Source: Demequina gelatinilytica
GTDB lineage: Bacteria; Actinomycetota; Actinomycetes; Actinomycetales; Demequinaceae
DNA: 64,000 nt
Direction: 5' to 3'
Assembly (NCBI RefSeq): GCF_000971115.1
Contig: NZ_BBLV01000014.1
Location: forward strand, 19,274-83,273
This document shows positions 59,933 through 64,000 of this stretch, one piece after another (position 1 is the first letter of the stretch; every line of letters starts with the position of its first letter). The position numbers and the translations under genes were made by a program. Below the pieces are notes generated by a model that saw only the letters and a list, made by a program, of their open reading frames with translations, was not told where the DNA came from and made no database searches.

Positions 59933-61375
59933 ATGACCTCCATCACCACCACCCAGGACCAGGTCGCGTCCCTCGAGGCCGACGCCATCATCGTCGGCTG
60001 GACGGCCGACAGCACCGTCGCAGCCCACCCGCTGCTCTCCGACGAGGCGCGCGAGACCATCGCCGCCGGCGCCGAGCTCCTCGACGCCTCCTCCAAGGCC
60101 GGCAAGGTCACCGTCGTGCCGGGCGCCGGCACCGAGGCCCGCCGCATCGTGGTCGTCGGCATCGGCTCGGGCTCGGACGCGGACCTCCGTGCCGCCGCCG
60201 GCGAGGCCTCGCGCCAGGTCGGCAAGAAGCCGTCCAAGGTCGTCGTCGCGCTCCCGATCGCATCGGACACGGACGCCGTCGCCATCGCGCAGGGCGCCGT
60301 GCTCGGCGCGTACACGTTCACCGACTACAAGTCCGACGAGAACGCCGGTACCGACACCGAGTGGGTCGTCGCCGGCGCCTCGGAGGCCGCGATCGAGCGC
60401 GCCACCATCCTGGTGCAGGCCGCCGCGGGCATCCGCGACCTCGTCAACACCCCGCCGCTGGACCTCTACCCCGGCTCGTTCGCCGAGGTCGCCGAGCAGC
60501 TGGGCGCCCAGGTCGGCGCCGAGGTCGAGGTCTGGGACGCGAACCGCCTCGCGACGGAGGGCTTCGGCGGCATCCTCGCCGTCGGCATGGGCTCCTCCCG
60601 CCTGCCGCGCCTGGTGAAGGTGGCCTACAAGCCCGAGGGTGCGACGCAGACCGTGGCGCTCGTGGGCAAGGGCATCACGTTCGACACCGGCGGCATCTCG
60701 CTCAAGCCGTCGAAGTCGATGGAGACCATGAAGTCCGACATGACCGGCGCCGCCACGGTGCTGCACGCCGTCATCGCGGCAGCGCGTGCCGAGCTCCCCA
60801 TCGCGGTCACCGCCTGGCTGTGCATCGCGGAGAACATGCCCTCCGGCACCGCGCAGCGTCCCTCCGACGTCATCCGCATCTACGGCGGTCAGACCGTCGA
60901 GGTGCTCAACACCGACGCCGAGGGCCGCCTGGTCATGGCCGACGGCCTGGTCAAGGCACGCGAGGAGAACCCGGACGTGCTGCTCGACGTCGCGACCCTC
61001 ACCGGCGCGCAGGGCGTCGCGCTCGGCACCCGCACCTCGGGGGTCATGGGCACCGCCGAGATCCGCGACGAGATCGTGGCCCGCGCGAACGAGGTCGACG
61101 AGGCGATGTGGGCGATGCCCCTGCCCGAGCACCTGCGCGAGTCGATCGACTCCAAGATCGCGGACCTGCAGAACATCGGCGACCCGCAGGGCGGCGGCAT
61201 GCTCTCCGCCGGCATCTTCCTCCGCGAGTTCGTGGGCGACACCCCGTGGGCGCACCTCGACATCGCGCGCCCGTCCTACAACGAGGGCAAGCCGTGGGCC
61301 GAGAACGTCGCGGGCTCGACCGGGCACTCGCTGCGCACCCTGTTCCGCTTCCTCGAGGAGCGCGCGCAGGCGTGA
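59933..61375 (+). CDS. pepA: Leucyl aminopeptidase (M17)
   Basis: A 480-residue M17 di-zinc aminopeptidase. GKGITFDTGGISLKPSKSME (Lys and Asp ligands), MKSDMTGAATVLHAV and the signature NTDAEGRLVMADGLVKA with the metal Asp and Glu are present. An N-terminal macro-like domain (about 1-160) precedes the catalytic part. It frees N-terminal amino acids and, in the family, helps cysteinylglycine turnover. It matches Rv2213 next to dlaT. Confidence 0.95.
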   Translation: MTSITTTQDQVASLEADAIIVGWTADSTVAAHPLLSDEARETIAAGAELLDASSKAGKVTVVPGAGTEARRIVVVGIGSGSDADLRAAAGEASRQVGKKPSKVVVALPIASDTDAVAIAQGAVLGAYTFTDYKSDENAGTDTEWVVAGASEAAIERATILVQAAAGIRDLVNTPPLDLYPGSFAEVAEQLGAQVGAEVEVWDANRLATEGFGGILAVGMGSSRLPRLVKVAYKPEGATQTVALVGKGITFDTGGISLKPSKSMETMKSDMTGAATVLHAVIAAARAELPIAVTAWLCIAENMPSGTAQRPSDVIRIYGGQTVEVLNTDAEGRLVMADGLVKAREENPDVLLDVATLTGAQGVALGTRTSGVMGTAEIRDEIVARANEVDEAMWAMPLPEHLRESIDSKIADLQNIGDPQGGGMLSAGIFLREFVGDTPWAHLDIARPSYNEGKPWAENVAGSTGHSLRTLFRFLEERAQA

Positions 61376-61394
61376 TCACGCGCTGAACGCCGCG

Positions 61395-61425
61395 AAGGCC
61401 CGGCCCCCGCGAGGGGGCCGGGCCT
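61395..61425 (+). terminator. Terminator of pepA
   Basis: AAGGCCCGGCCCC, loop CGCGA, GGGGCCGGGCCTT followed by TCC: a 13-bp stem 20 bases after the stop. Confidence 0.88.
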
Positions 61426-61432
61426 TTCCTCT

Positions 61433-61528
61433 GACAGTCCGAACGGAGCTGGTCCCGGATCGCGGGCGTGTCGGGCCGCAACCGTGGCGACACACCGCGA
61501 AACCGGGACGCCCTCCGTTGTGACTGTC
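61433..61528. repeat. 96-bp imperfect palindrome
   Basis: The ends GACAGTC (61433) and GACTGTC (61522) are inverted copies. Inward, AACGGAG / CTCCGTT, GTCCCGG / CCGGGAC and GTGTCG / CGACAC also pair. The arms are about 41 bp and the loop is short. It lies between the pepA terminator and the 3' end of the 61548 gene. It is not related by sequence to the elements at 3211 and 42046. It may be a small mobile palindrome or a structured RNA. Confidence 0.65.
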
Positions 61529-61547
61529 GGCGCGCGTCGTGCGGGCG

Positions 61548-61883
61548 TCAGCCGTGGCTCTTGCGCTGCTTCTCGTTCCACTCGCGCATGCGCGACGGGT
61601 AGCCCGACAGGTTGACGTCGAAGGCGGGCAGCGAGAGCTGCTGCGCGAGCTTGCGCGCGGCGGCCTCGTCGGGGACCCGTCGGCGCGTCCACTCGCCCGT
61701 GTCGGCGACGATGACCATGGTCGTCTGCGTCACGCGCGTCGGCGGCTCGATGAAGGCCTCGCAACCGGTGTGGGACGCGACGAAGTCCTTGAGGTGAGCG
61801 ATGGTCTCGGCCTTCGCATCTCGCCCCCCTCCCTGGGGAGACGATGTGTGCTTCGACCGCGACATCCACGAGAACAGACCCAT
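61548..61883 (-). CDS. Hypothetical protein
   Basis: A 111-residue protein beginning MGLFSWMSRSKHTSSPQGGG. A basic, glycine-rich N-terminus leads to a compact alpha/beta part (HLKDFVASHTGCEAFIEPPTRVTQTTMVIVADTGEWTRRRVPDE) and a C-terminal NLSGYPSRMREWNEKQRKSH. I do not recognise the family, although a similar gene beside lpdA occurs in Micrococcales. ATG 61883 was preferred over the longer frame to 61976, which overlaps the lpdA leader. Confidence 0.7.
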   Translation of the reverse strand: MGLFSWMSRSKHTSSPQGGGRDAKAETIAHLKDFVASHTGCEAFIEPPTRVTQTTMVIVADTGEWTRRRVPDEAAARKLAQQLSLPAFDVNLSGYPSRMREWNEKQRKSHG

Positions 61884-61997
61884 GAGCCCAGCGTAGCCAC
61901 CGGGTATCGTCACGGCGCGCAACGCGCACGGTTCTCGGGCGACTCGCACCGTGGCAAGATGAGGCGGTACAGACATCCCTTACAAGGAGATCCCATA

Positions 61998-63383
61998 GTG
62001 TCCGAGTCCACCCCACGCTCGTTTGATGTCCTCATCCTCGGCGGCGGGTCGGGCGGCTATGCCGCTGCCCTGCGCGCCTCCCAGCTCGGCCTCACGGTCG
62101 GACTGGTCGAGGAGTCGAAGGTGGGGGGCACGTGCCTCCATAACGGCTGCATCCCGACGAAGGCCCTTCTTCACGCCGCGGAGCTCGCGGACAACGCGCG
62201 CGAGGGCGAGAAGTACGGCGTCAACTCGCAGCTCCACGGCATCGACATGACCAAGGTGAACTCCTACAAGCAGGGTGTCATCGACCGCCTCTACCGCGGC
62301 CTCCAGGGCCTCGTGAAGTCGCGCAAGGTCCACGTCATCGAGGGCCACGGCCGTCTGGTCGGCCCCGACACCATCGAGGTGGACGGCGAGCGCTACACCG
62401 GCTCGAACATCATCCTCGGCACGGGCTCGTACGCGCGCTCGCTCCCCGGCCTCGAGATCGGCGGCCGTGTCATCACGTCCGACCAGGCGCTCGGCATGGA
62501 GTGGGTCCCGCAGCGCGCGATCGTGCTCGGCGGCGGCGTCATCGGCGTCGAGTTCGCCTCCGTGTGGAAGTCCTTCGGCGCGGACGTCACCATCGTCGAG
62601 GCGCTCCCCCACCTCGCCCCCAACGAGGACGAGGCGCTGTCCAAGGGGCTCGAGCGCGCGTTCCGCAAGCGCGGCATCAACTTCAAGGTCGGCGTCCGCT
62701 TCCAGGGCGTCGAGCAGTCCGATGCGGGCGTCAAGGTCACCCTCGAGGACGGCACCGTCCTGGAGGCCGACGTCATGCTGGTCGCCGTGGGCCGTGGCCC
62801 GCGCACCGCGGACCTCGGCTACGAGGAGCAGGGCATCCGCGTCGACCGCGGCTTCGTGCTCACCGATGAGCGCCTCCACACGGGCGTGGGCAACATCTAC
62901 GCGGTCGGCGACATCGTCCCCGGCCTGCAGCTCGCGCACCGCGGCTTCCAGCAGGGCATCTTCGTCGCCGAGCAGATCGCGGGCCTCGCGCCGCAGCCGA
63001 TCGTCGAGGCGAACATCCCGCGCGTCACCTACTGCGACCCCGAGGTCGCGTCCGTGGGCCTCACGGAGGCCAAGGCCAAGGAGCAGTACGGCGAGGACAA
63101 GGTCCAGACCCTCGAGTACAACCTCGGCGGCAACGGCAAGAGCCAGATCCTCGGCACCACCGGCTTCGTCAAGCTCGTGCGCGTCCAGGACGGACCCGTC
63201 GTCGGCGTCCACATGCTCGGCGCCCGCGTGGGCGAGCAGATCGGCGAGGCGCAGCTCATCGTGAGCTGGGAGGCGCACCCCGAGGACGTCGCCCCGCTCA
63301 TCCACGCCCACCCGACGCAGAACGAGGCTCTCGGAGAGGCGCACCTCGCGCTCGCCGGCAAGCCCCTGCACGCCCACGACTGA
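61998..63383 (+). CDS. lpdA: Dihydrolipoyl dehydrogenase (E3)
   Basis: A 461-residue FAD/NAD flavoprotein reoxidising dihydrolipoamide in 2-oxoacid dehydrogenases. LILGGGSGGYAAALRASQLG is the FAD fold, GGTCLHNGCIPTKALL the redox-active disulfide, IVLGGGVIGVEFASVWKSFG the NAD fold and IHAHPTQNEALGEAH the C-terminal His-Glu pair. GTG 61998 has AAGGAG. It is followed by the E2 gene with a 28-base gap. Confidence 0.96.
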   Translation: MSESTPRSFDVLILGGGSGGYAAALRASQLGLTVGLVEESKVGGTCLHNGCIPTKALLHAAELADNAREGEKYGVNSQLHGIDMTKVNSYKQGVIDRLYRGLQGLVKSRKVHVIEGHGRLVGPDTIEVDGERYTGSNIILGTGSYARSLPGLEIGGRVITSDQALGMEWVPQRAIVLGGGVIGVEFASVWKSFGADVTIVEALPHLAPNEDEALSKGLERAFRKRGINFKVGVRFQGVEQSDAGVKVTLEDGTVLEADVMLVAVGRGPRTADLGYEEQGIRVDRGFVLTDERLHTGVGNIYAVGDIVPGLQLAHRGFQQGIFVAEQIAGLAPQPIVEANIPRVTYCDPEVASVGLTEAKAKEQYGEDKVQTLEYNLGGNGKSQILGTTGFVKLVRVQDGPVVGVHMLGARVGEQIGEAQLIVSWEAHPEDVAPLIHAHPTQNEALGEAHLALAGKPLHAHD

Positions 63384-63411
63384 TCCGCTTCGACTGAGGA
63401 AGAAGAACCCA

Positions 63412-64000
63412 TGAGCAACGACGTCACCCTTCCCGCTCTCGGCGAGTCCGTCACCGAGGGCACCGTCACCCGCTGGCTCAAGGCCGTCGGCGACACCGTC
63501 GCCGCGGACGAGCCGCTCCTCGAGGTCTCGACCGACAAGGTCGACACCGAGATCCCGTCGCCCTTCGCGGGCACGCTCCTCGAGATCCTCGTCCAGGAGG
63601 ACGAGGAGGCCGAGGTCGGCGCGATCCTCGCGCGCATCGGCGAGGCCGGCGAGGCGCCTGCCGCCGCTCCGGCCCCCGAGGCCGCGACCCCGGCGCCCGA
63701 GGCCGCGCCCGCCCCGGTCGAGGAGCCGGCCCCGGCTCCCGCCGCACCGGCGCCCACCGCTGCCCCGGCCGCAGGCGGCCGCGACGTGACCCTTCCCGCG
63801 CTGGGCGAGTCCGTCACCGAGGGCACCGTCACCCGCTGGCTCAAGGCGGTCGGCGACTCCGTCGACGCGGACGAGCCGCTCCTCGAGGTCTCGACCGACA
63901 AGGTCGACACCGAGATCCCGTCGCCCTTCGCGGGCGTGCTCACGGAGATCCTGGTGGCCGAGGACGAGATCGCCGAGGTCGGCTCCGTGCTGGCCCGCAT
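63412..64000 (+). CDS. sucB: 2-oxoacid dehydrogenase E2 (dihydrolipoamide acyltransferase), truncated at the window edge
   Basis: The first about 196 codons are present. Two lipoyl domains, each beginning [20 protein letters not shown] and carrying the lipoyl Lys in [15 protein letters not shown], are joined by an Ala/Pro/Glu linker. The two domains are almost identical in DNA (63424-63640 and 63784-64000). The acyltransferase core lies beyond the window. By analogy with M. tuberculosis Rv2215 (dlaT), downstream of pepA, it could serve both pyruvate and 2-oxoglutarate dehydrogenases. AGGAAGAAG precedes ATG 63412. Confidence 0.93.

Noticed and set aside
57389..61375. A 1328-codon open frame covering the transporter, pyrD antisense and pepA
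   Set aside because: Only its last 480 codons (from 59933) show protein similarity (pepA). The rest is a stop-free shadow frame caused by high GC content.
17044..61425. Perfect GC hairpins that might be mobile elements or riboswitches
   Set aside because: Those at 17044, 24734, 43017, 47157, 54889, 56009 and 61395 follow stop codons closely and look like ordinary terminators.

Overview
The window is very GC-rich, densely coding DNA with short intergenic gaps, many GTG starts and many genes whose start codon lies only 6-7 bases after a TAnnnT hexamer (leaderless-type mRNAs). DUF4193, SepH, the Rv2175c-type DNA-binding protein, a PASTA kinase, the menaquinol-type qcrCAB/cta respiratory genes, a PPi-dependent phosphofructokinase and a class II DAHP synthase mark it as a chromosomal segment of an actinobacterium, most likely a Micrococcales member (Cellulomonas/Demequina-like; this rank is inference). 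I see no rRNA, tRNA, CRISPR array, integrase or transposase.

Layout. 1-5.2 kb: the dut neighbourhood (OB-fold protein, dut, DUF4193, inositol monophosphatase, sepH, a phosphodiesterase, DUF5998). 5.3-13 kb: a topoisomerase IV-type pair (parC, then parE on the other strand) around a GNAT enzyme, an unknown protein and a ThrE-type exporter. 13-20 kb: membrane proteins, two small reader genes, an AGCS symporter, sigA and DUF4192. 19.8-31 kb: polyprenyl synthase, Rv2175c-like regulator, LysM/transglycosylase, PASTA kinase, aroG, pfkA, plsC-like, ROK glucokinase and fadD. This order resembles the region from Rv2173 to Rv2187 in Mycobacterium tuberculosis. 31-33.2 kb: an accessory pair made of a small arginine-rich protein with three P-I/V-G-A-R-F repeats and a FAD oxidoreductase. 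Both are preceded by the same 29-bp interrupted palindrome and leader hairpins, and this is the most novel-looking part of the window. 33.2-37.7 kb: CxxC mini-protein, DnaQ-GIY-YIG-UVR nuclease, PAP2 phosphatase, trpD and a receiver-like protein. 37.8-50.2 kb: the respiratory supercomplex genes (ctaE-qcrC-qcrA-qcrB on +, ctaC-ctaD-ctaF on -) flanking sodA, a K+ channel, a UvrA-like ATPase, a GNAT enzyme and DUF4287. 50.2-55 kb: sulfur, Fe-S and NAD genes (a desulfurase-like protein without the PLP lysine, tusA, erpA, a degenerate glycerate kinase, nadA, DUF3043). 55-64 kb: aldo/keto reductase, phosphoribosyltransferase, LysR/TDT transporter pair, pyrD, pepA, lpdA and the start of the E2 gene sucB.

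How the genes work together. Most are housekeeping: nucleotide sanitation (dut), transcription (sigA), chromosome decatenation (parC/parE), division (sepH), sugar activation and glycolysis (glk, pfkA), the shikimate and tryptophan branches (aroG, trpD), aerobic respiration (bc1-aa3) and 2-oxoacid dehydrogenase E3/E2. Beyond this, the window carries two copies of a long (about 190-220 bp) inverted-repeat element, a separate 96-bp palindrome, a tandem GTCAC-type 9-bp repeat resembling MtrA operators upstream of a cell-wall hydrolase, and strong over-representation of the octamer GACGATGC.
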